35,555 nucleotides of DNA. Source: Synergistaceae bacterium. Lineage in GTDB: Bacteria; Synergistota; Synergistia; Synergistales; Aminobacteriaceae. The stretch is taken from the NCBI GenBank assembly GCA_017445205.1, contig JAFSUP010000133.1:1-35555 (forward strand). Reading direction: 5' to 3'. Shown here one piece after another: positions 15,704-23,492 of this stretch. Under the pieces are notes generated by a model. That model was not told where the DNA came from. It saw only the letters and a program-made list of their open reading frames with translations, and searched no databases. Every line of letters begins with the position of its first letter. The first letter of the stretch is position 1. The translations under genes and the position numbers were made by a program.

Positions 15704-16153
15704 TTAATCCTCGTGTTCTTCATGCTCGATAATGCTCATAGTTTTTTCGTCGATTTGACCGTCAAAAAATTTTTCAAGAACTCGACAAAAGACCGAATCT
15801 TTATCACCTGAAGCATAAGCGAACAACGTCATGCAAGATTTTAATTTTGTAGCGTCGGTTTGTCCGTTCATGAGGGACACGGGATTATTTTTTGAAAGTT
15901 TCAAAATTGCTTCTGAAATTTCAATTAATCTTTTGCTAAGAACAGGGTGAGCTAAATATTCTTTTGCTTCGTCAAGATTTTCGATGCCGTAATACTTAGC
16001 TTTGTCACTTCGTCCTAAATCTTTAAGTTGCGGAAAGATATACCAAATCCAATGGCTCTGTTTTTTACCGGCGCGCATCTCGCTCAAAGCTCGCTCATAA
16101 TTTTCATATGGACTTTCATTTTGCGCTTTTATAAAACGTTCCAACTTATACAT
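15704..16153 (-). CDS. DUF1810 family protein
   Basis: The 149-residue cytosolic protein belongs to the DUF1810 family: LERFIKAQNESPYENYERAL, then GKKQSHWIWYIFPQLKDLG, AKYYGIENLDEAKEYLAHP and a C-terminal FFDGQIDEKT. The strongly conserved SHWIWYIFPQ segment makes the family call safe. The function is unknown; homologues are scattered through bacteria. It is transcribed towards the exported-protein gene, with only 8 bases between the two stops, and starts about 25 bases downstream of the pfk terminator. Confidence 0.85.
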   Translation of the reverse strand: MYKLERFIKAQNESPYENYERALSEMRAGKKQSHWIWYIFPQLKDLGRSDKAKYYGIENLDEAKEYLAHPVLSKRLIEISEAILKLSKNNPVSLMNGQTDATKLKSCMTLFAYASGDKDSVFCRVLEKFFDGQIDEKTMSIIEHEEHED

Positions 16154-16177
16154 TAATAAATTCCCTTCTATCGCTTC

Positions 16178-16217
16178 ATAAATAAAGAGGAGCCAGAAAA
16201 ATTAATTCCTAACTCCT
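16178..16217 (-). terminator. Intrinsic terminator of pfk built on the heptad repeat
   Basis: On the minus strand AGGAGTTAG (16209-16217) can pair with CTGGCTCCT (16188-16196) using two G-U pairs, followed by CTTTATTTA. The 5' arm is part of the heptad array at 16207-16234. Confidence 0.5.
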
Positions 16218-16234
16218 CAGTCCTAATTCCTAAT
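16207..16234 (-). repeat. Heptad repeat array, copy 2
   Basis: The minus strand reads ATTAGGA, ATTAGGA, CTGAGGA, GTTAGGA directly after the pfk stop codon. The last units form the 5' arm of the terminator hairpin. Confidence 0.6.
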
Positions 16235-17463
16235 TAACTATAAAGTCTTTCGACCGCGCCGTGAACTTCTTCGAGCTTTGGAACATACTGCTGACGATAG
16301 CGCCCGAAGCACACGTCCATTTGTTCATAGAAGGCAACTGTTTCGAGGCCTACAAATCTCTGCGCGATTGCTTCGGATGTCGGCATGTAACGAATCTTGC
16401 CATCGTACATCTTAACGACAGTAACGCCGCTGATGCCTTCGTCAAGAAGAATGACCGCCGCCGCGCCGATCTGTTTTCCGAAGTTGACATCATAGGCCGC
16501 TGTTGCTCCGCTTCGAACGATATGGCTCGGAATGACTTCGCGGATTTCCGGAATTTCAAACACGCCGGGGACATACATTCCGGAAGTTTTCATAAATTGT
16601 TTAATTTCCGGGTCTTGCTTCATCATATTCTCAAGAGTTTCTTTGACGAAGCGTCCTGCTCCTGCGAGTTTCGGGTGTCCGAACGAATCGTTAGCCTTGC
16701 CGCCGCCGTCGGAGAATAACTGACCGTCCTCGCCTCTAACGCCTTCGGCTACAACAATTGTGTAAGTTCCGGCGTGCACGTCAGAATTTAAGATTCTTCT
16801 AATATAATAATGTTTCAAGTGAGCGTAAACTGCGTTGAAGTCAACGGGGACTTCAGGAATTAAAATGCAGTCCGCGTCAGCCGCAATTCCGCCTCTGAAG
16901 GCAGTGTGTCCGGCATAGCGTCCGAAAACCTCAATGACCATGATTCGGTTGTGGGTCGTGCCCGTAGTTTTGAGGTCGTCAACGATTGTCGCGATTTTGT
17001 TGATGGCCGAGTCGCCGCCGACTGAATAAGTCTGAAGGTCAAGGTCCATCGTCTTAGGAGCATGAACACAGGGGATTCCGTGCTCTGAAAGGTCAACGAC
17101 TACGCTGCCTGTGTCGTCACCGCCGGAGATTACAAGCCCGTCGAGATTGTGCTTGCGAAGTCCCATCATAATACGATCGTATTTATCAGGGTCATCGATT
17201 TTTGAAATTTTTACGCGGCTGTGTCCTGCGTCGCTTCCTGCAAACTGTGAATTAACATGGTCAGTGCGTTCTTCGTCAAGTTCGACAAGATGATCGAAGT
17301 TCACGAGGTTATAGAGTCCTGCGTAACCGTTTGGGATTGTGAAAGTTCTCATACCGCGCATTAAAGCCGTCTTGGCCGCACCACGAATAACAGCGTTAAG
17401 TCCGCCGCAATCGCCACCGGAAGTAATAATGCCGATGTTCTTCATTTTTTTTCTTTCTTCCAA
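16234..17463 (-). CDS. pfkA: Pyrophosphate-type 6-phosphofructokinase
   Basis: The enzyme of 409 residues phosphorylates fructose-6-phosphate in glycolysis. NIGIITSGGDCGGLNAVIRG (9-28) is the phosphate-donor loop. GGDDTGS (114-120) has Asp117 where ATP-dependent enzymes have Gly, and PKTMD (136-140) has Lys137 where they have Gly; both changes are the accepted markers of pyrophosphate-dependent enzymes. The usual TIDND catalytic motif reads TMDLD: the base Asp140 and Asp142 are kept, the middle Asn is Leu, which is unusual. VIEVFGRYAGHTA and VAEGVRGEDG follow. TTG 17463 fits the gggag site (17473-17477); the ATG six codons later does not. A terminator follows the gene. Confidence 0.9.
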   Translation of the reverse strand: MEERKKMKNIGIITSGGDCGGLNAVIRGAAKTALMRGMRTFTIPNGYAGLYNLVNFDHLVELDEERTDHVNSQFAGSDAGHSRVKISKIDDPDKYDRIMMGLRKHNLDGLVISGGDDTGSVVVDLSEHGIPCVHAPKTMDLDLQTYSVGGDSAINKIATIVDDLKTTGTTHNRIMVIEVFGRYAGHTAFRGGIAADADCILIPEVPVDFNAVYAHLKHYYIRRILNSDVHAGTYTIVVAEGVRGEDGQLFSDGGGKANDSFGHPKLAGAGRFVKETLENMMKQDPEIKQFMKTSGMYVPGVFEIPEIREVIPSHIVRSGATAAYDVNFGKQIGAAAVILLDEGISGVTVVKMYDGKIRYMPTSEAIAQRFVGLETVAFYEQMDVCFGRYRQQYVPKLEEVHGAVERLYS

Positions 17464-17534
17464 AATAAAAAACTCCCTTTTAATAAAATTTTTGGTAAAT
17501 AAGATAATTATAATTAATTTGAAAGAATTTTAGC

Positions 17535-17571
17535 ATAAAAAATCTCTCCTCTTAAATCAAAAGGAGAGATT
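17535..17571 (-). terminator. Intrinsic terminator downstream of the ferritin-like gene
   Basis: AATCTCTCCT (17541-17550) and AGGAGAGATT (17562-17571) form a perfect 10-bp stem with an 11-base loop. On the minus strand the stem is followed by a run of T, so it ends transcription of the gene at 17589-18047. Confidence 0.75.
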
Positions 17572-17588
17572 AGAGAGAAAAAAGACTA

Positions 17589-18047
17589 TTACATTAATGA
17601 AGCGTACCAGTTTTCTTTGCCAATTAGTTTGATGAGTTCAAGCTGCTGCTCGCCCCAATACATGTCGCCTTCCTCGTCCTTGTAATAATCGCTAAGGATG
17701 GCAAACGTCGAAAGGTCTTCTTTGGCGCATTCGACAAGTTCCGCAAGCCACGCAAGCCCGTCTTTTGAAACCTGAAGGTCGTACTTCACGAACTCAAGGG
17801 CGTCTTTGCAAATGGGGCCTTCTTGCTTAGCTTGAAGTTTCACTTCGCCGCCAAGGTCAATGATTCTGTCGATGCACTTCTTGACATAGCCACGTTCGTC
17901 GCTTGCATGTTCGGCATATTTGTCCGCGAGTTTATTGAGACCCTGCGACGCGAAAACTCTTGACTGAATCTCATGGCCGTCTGCCTGCTGAGCGAGGTTA
18001 GTTACGATTGTTTGAAGTCCCTCAATGATTTTTGTTTTGTCTGACAT
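17589..18047 (-). CDS. Ferritin-like four-helix protein with altered metal ligands
   Basis: The 152-residue, mostly helical acidic protein has the layout of bacterioferritin-like domains: helix A IIEGLQTIVTNLAQQADGHE, helix B YAEHASDERGYVKKCIDRI ending in DLGGEV, and the last helix DEEGDMYWGEQQLELIKLIG with the GKENWY end. In canonical members two E-x-x-H motifs supply iron ligands; here they read E-R-G-Y and E-E-G-D, so both histidines are replaced. It may bind iron poorly, bind another metal, or have a structural or DNA-protecting role. It is preceded by gaggaa-type bases and followed by a strong terminator, so it is a single-gene unit. Oxidative-stress function is inferred from the fold only. 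Confidence 0.65.
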   Translation of the reverse strand: MSDKTKIIEGLQTIVTNLAQQADGHEIQSRVFASQGLNKLADKYAEHASDERGYVKKCIDRIIDLGGEVKLQAKQEGPICKDALEFVKYDLQVSKDGLAWLAELVECAKEDLSTFAILSDYYKDEEGDMYWGEQQLELIKLIGKENWYASLM

Positions 18048-18140
18048 AAAAAATTCCTCCTTAAAAATTTAGAATAATAATTCCGGCTCTAAACGAGTTG
18101 TCGGCATATCCGTAATGCTTTTCATTTAAACGTTCATCAT

Positions 18141-18869
18141 TTAGTCAAGCTTCATAGTGATTTTTTCTTCAAGATTCTTATAACCTTCGGGCGTGTGCGT
18201 CGAAAGGTAGATCGTCGGGTTATTTTTGATGAACTCGCGAACTCGATTGAGGGTATCCCTTGCGGCCTCTATGTCCTCGAAAATAATCGAGAGCTTGTTT
18301 CTCTTTAATGCTGTGTCGTTGTACGTAACGTCGCCGTGCATCATGTAAAAAACTCCGTCATCACCTTCAGCTATTACAATGCTGTTGCCTTTCGTATGGC
18401 CGCGTGCCTTAATGAAATAAATTCCGTCGGCGATTTTCTGAGAGTGTTCAAAATTTTTATAAGCTCCGTCGGTGTATTCGCAACGAATAATATTTTCGCC
18501 AGTGAGTTTCAAAGCGTCAGCGTCTTCAGGGCCGATATAAACTTTTGCGTTTGGAAATTCTTTAAGTTCGCCCGTGTGGTCAGGGTGCTTATGAGTTACG
18601 AGAATTTTTGTAACTTGTTCAGGCTTATAGCCGAGCGCCTTGAAAGCGTCCATGTAGTCATTGACTTTTCTATAACCTTTGAACGGCGTTTCGGGTGATA
18701 GTCCGGTGTCAACGAGAATCACTTCGCCGTTTTCCATGTCGATTAAAAAATTCTGAAGGCTCGCTGGATATTTAACATCTGCGCGACCGTCGCTCTTGTT
18801 CTCGCCGCCGAAAAGAAAATCTTCAGCGAATTCGCCATCGTCATAAAGTTTTACAACTTTAATTTTCAT
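18141..18869 (-). CDS. Metallo-beta-lactamase-fold hydrolase (N-acyl homoserine lactonase-like)
   Basis: The 242-residue protein has the full metal-binding set of the fold: THKHPDHTGEL (His93, His95, Asp97, His98), His158 in ARGHTKGNS, Asp180 in MMHGDVTY and His225 in STHTPEG. The N-terminal FLIDMENGEVILVDTGLSP and the overall spacing resemble the AHL-lactonase/glyoxalase II branch. The substrate is unknown; lactone or thioester hydrolysis is possible. A gaggagg site sits just upstream. The gene has a good promoter (18907-18935) and is divergent from an HxlR regulator, which suggests that the regulator controls it. Confidence 0.8.
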   Translation of the reverse strand: MKIKVVKLYDDGEFAEDFLFGGENKSDGRADVKYPASLQNFLIDMENGEVILVDTGLSPETPFKGYRKVNDYMDAFKALGYKPEQVTKILVTHKHPDHTGELKEFPNAKVYIGPEDADALKLTGENIIRCEYTDGAYKNFEHSQKIADGIYFIKARGHTKGNSIVIAEGDDGVFYMMHGDVTYNDTALKRNKLSIIFEDIEAARDTLNRVREFIKNNPTIYLSTHTPEGYKNLEEKITMKLD

Positions 18870-18906
18870 GATTTTATCCTCCTCAAAAATTTTTTATGAT
18901 TTTCAA

Positions 18907-18935
18907 ATTATATTTTCGTGATAAGATTTTTACAA
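18907..18935 (-). promoter_or_regulatory. Promoter of the metallo-hydrolase gene, overlapping the hxlR promoter
   Basis: The minus strand reads TTGTAA (18930-18935), a 17-base spacer and TATAAT (18907-18912). On the plus strand TTTACA (18929-18934), 17 bases, then TACCAT (18952-18957) is a weaker candidate for hxlR. The shared -35 region lets one bound regulator affect both genes. No clear operator dyad was found. Confidence 0.5.
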
Positions 18936-18988
18936 TAACTAAGTTTTTTCGTACCATAAAAAACAAACTCACGAGGTGAAATTTTTTC

Positions 18989-19345
18989 ATGCCTGATAAC
19001 GAAGCTGTCTGTCCTCTGAAATATTTATCGAAAACTTTTGGCGGGAAATGGAAATTATCTATAATCTGTGTGCTTGCGAGTAAAAATTCCCAGCGTTACA
19101 CTACAATTAAACGAAGACTCAGAACAATAACTAATACAATGTTAGCTCAATCGCTTAGAGAACTTGAAGCTGACGGCATAATTAACAGACAAGAATTTTT
19201 TGAGAAGCTCCCTCACGTCGAGTATTCCTTAACTGAACGCGGCGAGCGAGCTTTACCAATGTTGACTGCGGCGGCTGAATGGGCAATAAAAGAAATGGCT
19301 TTCGAGAATGTTAATGTTAATTGTACGAAATGTCAGTCAATTTAA
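18989..19345 (+). CDS. HxlR-family transcriptional regulator
   Basis: The 118-residue winged-helix DNA-binding protein opens with the family signature CPLKYLSKTFGGKWKLSII and continues with RYTTIKRRLRTITNTMLAQS (recognition helix region), LRELEADGIINRQEF and VEYSLTERGERALPML. The Cys at residue 8 corresponds to the redox- or electrophile-sensing Cys of regulators such as YodB and HypR; a second cysteine pair lies at the C-terminus (NCTKC). It is divergently transcribed from the metallo-hydrolase, the usual arrangement for a local regulator. gaggtg precedes the ATG. Inducer unknown; thiol-reactive compounds are a reasonable guess. Confidence 0.88.
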   Translation: MPDNEAVCPLKYLSKTFGGKWKLSIICVLASKNSQRYTTIKRRLRTITNTMLAQSLRELEADGIINRQEFFEKLPHVEYSLTERGERALPMLTAAAEWAIKEMAFENVNVNCTKCQSI

Positions 19346-19389
19346 TCTTTTTAAATCTCGCAAAAATTTCTAATGACAGAAAAAAAAAT

Positions 19390-19398
19390 TGCTATAAA
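19390..19398 (+). promoter_or_regulatory. Extended -10 promoter of the glp cluster
   Basis: TTGCTATAAA contains a TGn extended -10 with TATAAA at 19393-19398. ATGACA (19373-19378) is a possible -35 at a short 14-base spacing that includes an A9 run. It lies about 65 bases before glpF, which has its own aaggagg site. Confidence 0.35.
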
Positions 19399-19461
19399 AT
19401 ATTAAATAATTCAAAATCATTTCAGAATTTTTATTAAAAATTTTAAGGAGGCTTTTTTATA

Positions 19462-20199
19462 ATGTCATTCTTAACACCGGGCCCCGTATGGGGAGAATTG
19501 TTCGGAACGCTTGTCCTCGTGGTTTTCGGAGACGGCAACGTCGCAGCAGCTTCGCTCAAAGATTCAAAAGGTAGCGGCGCAGGCTGGGTTCATATTTGCT
19601 GGGGCTGGGCGTGGGCAGTCGTGCTTGGAATTTTCGCGGCTAACGCAATGGGCTCCGCACAGGCTGACATCAACCCCGCTGTAACTGTCGCGAAATTGCT
19701 CGCGGGAGTTTACACGACAGACCTTGCCATTCAGATTATCATCGCTCAGTTCGTCGGCGGTATTCTTGGCGGCGTTCTCGTATGGCTCGTTTATCTTAAT
19801 CACTGGGAAGGCACGGATCCTGCTTCACAGCTTGGCGTATTCTCAACGGCACCGGCACGCAGAAACTTATTCTGCAACTTCATCACTGAAGCCAGTGCTA
19901 CGTTCTTCCTTGTAACGGTCATCAACTGCATCTTCTCGAAGGGCGCAGGGATCACAACGGCCGGACTTGGCGCATTTATGGTCGGTGGCTTAATCTACGG
20001 CTGCGGCGCAGCACTCGGCGGACCGACTGGTTATGCTATGAACCCTGCAAGAGACCTTGGTCCTCGTATCGCACACTTCATTCTTCCGATCCCTGGCAAA
20101 GGCAGCTCCGATTGGGGTTACGCTTTAGTTCCTGTACTTGGCCCTGTAGCAGGCGCGGTCGTTGCGTTCTTCTTCTGCAGAGCATTCGGAATTATGTAA
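19462..20199 (+). CDS. glpF: Glycerol uptake facilitator (aquaglyceroporin)
   Basis: This inner-membrane channel of 245 residues belongs to the MIP family. The two NPA half-helix motifs are at 71-73 (ADINPAVT) and 194-196 (YAMNPARDLGPR). Arg197 is the selectivity-filter arginine, and Asp198 after it marks glycerol facilitators rather than water channels. Six hydrophobic helices are visible. It lets glycerol diffuse in, to be trapped as glycerol-3-phosphate by GlpK encoded downstream. ATG 19462 follows aaggagg. A terminator-like hairpin of heptad-repeat origin separates it from glpK, so part of the transcripts may end after glpF. Confidence 0.95.
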   Translation: MSFLTPGPVWGELFGTLVLVVFGDGNVAAASLKDSKGSGAGWVHICWGWAWAVVLGIFAANAMGSAQADINPAVTVAKLLAGVYTTDLAIQIIIAQFVGGILGGVLVWLVYLNHWEGTDPASQLGVFSTAPARRNLFCNFITEASATFFLVTVINCIFSKGAGITTAGLGAFMVGGLIYGCGAALGGPTGYAMNPARDLGPRIAHFILPIPGKGSSDWGYALVPVLGPVAGAVVAFFFCRAFGIM

Positions 20200-20204
20200 A
20201 TTCA

Positions 20205-20232
20205 GTTAGGAATTAGAAGTGAGGAGTTAGGA
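20205..20232 (+). repeat. Heptad repeat array, copy 3
   Basis: GTTAGGA, ATTAGAA, GTGAGGA, GTTAGGA follow the glpF stop. Units three and four are the 5' arm of the terminator at 20219-20258. Confidence 0.6.
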
Positions 20233-20258
20233 ATTAAGCTTTCTAATTCCTCACGTTT
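20219..20258 (+). terminator. Intrinsic terminator or attenuator between glpF and glpK
   Basis: GTGAGGAGTTAGGA (20219-20232) pairs fully with TTCTAATTCCTCAC (20241-20254), including two G-U pairs, with an 8-base loop. A short gtttta follows. The T-run is modest, so read-through into glpK is likely. Confidence 0.6.
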
Positions 20259-20278
20259 TATGAAAGGGAGCTGACACT

Positions 20279-20398
20279 ATGTCATTTTTCTCAAAACTTT
20301 TTGGCACAGCGGCTTCATCACCAACAACCACACCACAAACTTCAGAACCTGAAATTAACACACAGACAAATTTAATTATTAAGGAGGAACAATTTTCT
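20279..20398 (+). other. In-frame upstream start and 40-codon extension of glpK
   Basis: An ATG at 20279 with aaaggga eight or so bases upstream opens a frame ([14 protein letters not shown], then Thr/Pro/Glu-rich) that runs without stop into glpK. The extension contains in its DNA the strong aaggagg site (20381-20387) of the internal glpK start. Two GlpK forms, or a leader peptide that couples translation, are possible. Confidence 0.45.
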
Positions 20399-21931
20399 AT
20401 GGCAGACAAGAAATATGTAGCAGCTATTGACCAAGGCACAACCAGCACCCGTTGCATGTTGTTCACAAAGGACGGCCGTCCCGCAGCGTCGTATCAAATG
20501 GAACACGAACAGATTTTCCCGCAGCCCGGTTGGGTCGAACATAACGCGATGGAAATTTGGAGCAGAACTCAGGACGTTATCCGCGGAGCTTTAGCTCAAG
20601 CGAAGGCTGACCCGTCAGAAATCGCCGCAGTTGGAATCACGAATCAGCGCGAGACGACAGTAGTTTGGGACAAAGCTACAGGCAAACCGATTTATAACGC
20701 TATCGTGTGGCAGTGTACGAGAACGCAGGACTTTTGCGCAGAATGGCTCAAGAAGCCCGGCTGGGGACAAAATGAAAAAGGCGAAGGCAAAGTCAAAGAC
20801 ATCACCGGACTTTTAATCAACCCTTATTTCTCGGGAACTAAAATCCGTTGGATTCTTGACCACGTCGAAGGCGCAAGAGCAAAGGCCGAGCGCGGCGAAT
20901 TATTATTCGGCAACACTGACACTTGGCTCATCTGGAACTTAACCGGCGGCGTTAATGGCGGCGTTCATGTTACGGACGTTTCCAACGCTTCACGAACTCT
21001 CTTAATGAACATCAAGACTTGCCAGTGGGACGAAGAAATGATGAAAGAGCTTCAGATCCCGGCATCAATGCTTCCTAAAATCATGCCGTCAAGCTACGTT
21101 TACGGAAAGACCGCCAAAGACGGCCCGTTCGGTGCTGAGATCCCTGTAGCAGGTGACTTAGGCGACCAGCAAGCGGCTTTGTTCGGTCAGGCGTGTTTGA
21201 GTGAAGGCGAGGCCAAGAACACCTACGGCACAGGCTGTTTCATGCTTATGAACATCGGCGACAAACCGATACCTTCAAAGAACGGACTTTTAACAACGGC
21301 GTTCTATTCACGCGAGCCGGGCAAATGCTATTACGCTCTCGAAGGCTCAATCGCAATCGCAGGCGCGGCTATCCAGTGGCTTCGCGACAACCTGAAGATG
21401 ATCGATGATGCTCCTGTCAGCGAGTACTACGCGGGTAAAGTCAAAGACTCCGGCGGAATGTATTTCGTCCCGGCGTTCTCTGGACTTTTCGCTCCGTATT
21501 GGGACATGACCGCACGCGGAGCAATCGTAGGAATGACACGCTACATTCGCAAAGAGCATTTCATTCGCGCAACTCTCGAATCGCTTTGCTATCAGACACG
21601 CGACGTTATCGAAGCTATGGAGAAAGACTCCGGCAAGAAACTTGCGGCTTTGAAAGTTGACGGCGGCGCAGTCGTTAATAATCTTCTTATGCAAATTCAA
21701 GCTGACATTCTCGGAGCTGACGTTGTCCGACCTGTCGTGAACGAAACGACGGCACTCGGTGCTTCTTACGCGGCAGGACTTGCTGTGGGCTTCTGGAAAG
21801 ACGAAGGCGACATTCGCGCAAATTGGGCACAGGATCACAAATTCACGCCCGAAAATGACGAAGCCGACCGCGAGAAAGCCTACGCGGGCTGGAAGAAAGC
21901 TATCGAAAAGTGCCGCAACTGGACAGACTAA
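20399..21931 (+). CDS. glpK: Glycerol kinase
   Basis: GlpK phosphorylates glycerol to sn-glycerol-3-phosphate with ATP. From ATG 20399 it has 510 residues, close to the usual about 500. Hallmarks of the FGGY family are [15 protein letters not shown] at the N-terminus, [44 protein letters not shown] and [18 protein letters not shown] near the C-terminus. This start has an aaggagg site 11 bases upstream and begins exactly where homologues begin; an in-frame ATG at 20279 would add 40 residues without known counterpart. It lies between glpF and the glycerol-3-phosphate-oxidising genes. A terminator of heptad-repeat type follows. Confidence 0.95.
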   Translation: MADKKYVAAIDQGTTSTRCMLFTKDGRPAASYQMEHEQIFPQPGWVEHNAMEIWSRTQDVIRGALAQAKADPSEIAAVGITNQRETTVVWDKATGKPIYNAIVWQCTRTQDFCAEWLKKPGWGQNEKGEGKVKDITGLLINPYFSGTKIRWILDHVEGARAKAERGELLFGNTDTWLIWNLTGGVNGGVHVTDVSNASRTLLMNIKTCQWDEEMMKELQIPASMLPKIMPSSYVYGKTAKDGPFGAEIPVAGDLGDQQAALFGQACLSEGEAKNTYGTGCFMLMNIGDKPIPSKNGLLTTAFYSREPGKCYYALEGSIAIAGAAIQWLRDNLKMIDDAPVSEYYAGKVKDSGGMYFVPAFSGLFAPYWDMTARGAIVGMTRYIRKEHFIRATLESLCYQTRDVIEAMEKDSGKKLAALKVDGGAVVNNLLMQIQADILGADVVRPVVNETTALGASYAAGLAVGFWKDEGDIRANWAQDHKFTPENDEADREKAYAGWKKAIEKCRNWTD

Positions 21932-21936
21932 TTTGA

Positions 21937-21964
21937 ATTAGAAATTAAGAAGTAGGAGTTAGGA
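21937..21964 (+). repeat. Heptad repeat array, copy 4
   Basis: ATTAGAA, ATTAAGA, AGTAGGA, GTTAGGA follow the glpK stop; the last two units are the 5' arm of the terminator. Confidence 0.55.
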
Positions 21965-21993
21965 AGTGAAAGCCTGACTCCTCTTTCTTTTAT
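21954..21993 (+). terminator. Intrinsic terminator downstream of glpK
   Basis: AGGAGTTAGG (21954-21963) pairs with CCTGACTCCT (21973-21982) with one G-U pair and a 9-base loop, followed by ctttctttta. The arms are the same as in the terminator at 25145-25179. Confidence 0.7.
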
Positions 21994-22021
21994 TCAAGAT
22001 ACAGAGGGGGAATCGATTTTC

Positions 22022-23491
22022 ATGAACTACGATGTAATTATTATCGGTTCGGGCGTAACGGGAGCAGGTATAGCACGCGAACTTTCAAAATATAAATTAA
22101 AAATCGCTGTGCTTGACAAAGCCTCTGAGCTTCCGTCAGGAGCTAGCCGTGCTAATAGCTCAATGATCCACGGCGGCTTCGATGACAAACCCGGAACTAT
22201 GAAAGCAAAATTCTGTGTACCAGGCAACAAAATGTGGCACAGTCTCGTGAAAGAGCTTGACATTGATTTTAATCATTGCGGCTCTTACGTCTGTGCTTTC
22301 AATGATGACGAGGTTAAACATCTTGAAAAATTATTAGAGCAAGGCAAAATTAACGGCGTTCCCGGGATCGAAATCGTTTCGGGCGACAAAATGCGCGAGA
22401 AAGAGCCTAATGTTTCAAAAGACATCGTCGCGGCTTTGTGGTCTCCTGAAGCAGGAATTATTAACAACTTCGAGGCCGTCAACGCTTTAATTGAAAGTGC
22501 AAAAATTAACGGCGCGGAATTATTTTTAGAGACTCTCGTTACGGGCTTGCTGTTCGATGAGAAAAATAACATTCGCGGCGTAACGACAAACAAAGGCGAG
22601 TTTCTTGCTCCCGTTGTCATCAACGCGGGCGGAACTCATTCGGGCGAAATTTCAAAATGGGCCGGCGATACGAGCTTCAAAATCATTCCGACTAAAGGCG
22701 AGTATTTACTGCTTGACCGAACGACGCAGGGATTTATTCACAGCTTTTTGTTCTCGTGCCCGTCGAAGGCAGGCAAAGGCATAACAGTTTTACAGACCGC
22801 CGAAGGGAATTTGATGTCAGGCCCGACAGCCACCGAGCAGGAAGACCCCGAAGACAGAGCTACGACTCCAGAGGGACTCGCCGAAGTTTTGAAAGGCGCA
22901 CGGCGTTTAGTTCCGGACTTCCCGGTTAGGCTCAACATAACGACATTCGCGGGCGTTCGTGCTAACACAGAGTCAGGCGACTTTGAAATTAAAGCGTTAA
23001 AGACTCCTCGCGGCTTCGTTAACGTCGCTGGAATTAAATCGCCGGGCTTCACGTCTTCACCAGCAATCGCGGCTTATGTTGCGGATTTATTAAAAGAAGA
23101 ACTTGCCGACAGAATCACATTAACGCCGAACGAGAAATTTATTCCAGAGCGAAAAGGCATTCCGAGATTCTTATACTTAAATATGGAAGAACGAGAAGAA
23201 CTCGTGAAGAAAGATCCGGCCTACGCTCAAATAGTCTGCCGCTGTGAAACTGTAACAGAAGGCCAAGTGCTTGAAGCTATCAGACGCGGCGCGAGAACTA
23301 TCACAGCCGTTAAGATGATGACTCGCGCAGGCACAGGGCGTTGTCAAGGCGGATTCTGCTGTCCTAGAGTTGCGGAAATTTTGTCGCGTGAGTTAAACAT
23401 TCCGCTTGACGAAATCACAAGACACGGCGGCGAATCAAAATTGCTCGTCGGAAAAACAAAAGAATTTTTATTGAACAAAGGGGCTGAATAA
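22022..23491 (+). CDS. glpA: FAD-dependent glycerol-3-phosphate dehydrogenase-like protein with BFD iron-sulfur domain
   Basis: The 489-residue flavoprotein probably oxidises glycerol-3-phosphate to dihydroxyacetone phosphate. The N-terminal FAD motif is VIIIGSGVTGAGIARELSKY. ASRANSSMIHGGF and the later TFAGVRANTESGDFEI and VAGIKSPGFTSSPA are typical of the GlpA/DAO branch. The last about 90 residues form a BFD-like [2Fe-2S] domain with VCRCETVTEGQVLEAI and GRCQGGFCCPRV (four or more cysteines). It is cotranscribed with an NAD/FAD oxidoreductase (one base gap) and a DUF1667 gene; this trio is a recurrent operon in anaerobes. The agaggggg site precedes ATG 22022. A 2-hydroxyacid substrate remains possible, but glpF-glpK next door favours glycerol-3-phosphate. 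Confidence 0.85.
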   Translation: MNYDVIIIGSGVTGAGIARELSKYKLKIAVLDKASELPSGASRANSSMIHGGFDDKPGTMKAKFCVPGNKMWHSLVKELDIDFNHCGSYVCAFNDDEVKHLEKLLEQGKINGVPGIEIVSGDKMREKEPNVSKDIVAALWSPEAGIINNFEAVNALIESAKINGAELFLETLVTGLLFDEKNNIRGVTTNKGEFLAPVVINAGGTHSGEISKWAGDTSFKIIPTKGEYLLLDRTTQGFIHSFLFSCPSKAGKGITVLQTAEGNLMSGPTATEQEDPEDRATTPEGLAEVLKGARRLVPDFPVRLNITTFAGVRANTESGDFEIKALKTPRGFVNVAGIKSPGFTSSPAIAAYVADLLKEELADRITLTPNEKFIPERKGIPRFLYLNMEEREELVKKDPAYAQIVCRCETVTEGQVLEAIRRGARTITAVKMMTRAGTGRCQGGFCCPRVAEILSRELNIPLDEITRHGGESKLLVGKTKEFLLNKGAE

Positions 23492-23492
23492 C

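Noticed and set aside
16261-16719. 152-codon plus-strand ORF within pfk
   Set aside because: Antisense shadow; the minus-strand frame has complete PFK motifs.
21347-21838. 163-codon minus-strand ORF within glpK
   Set aside because: Antisense to conserved glycerol kinase sequence, with no recognisable motif.
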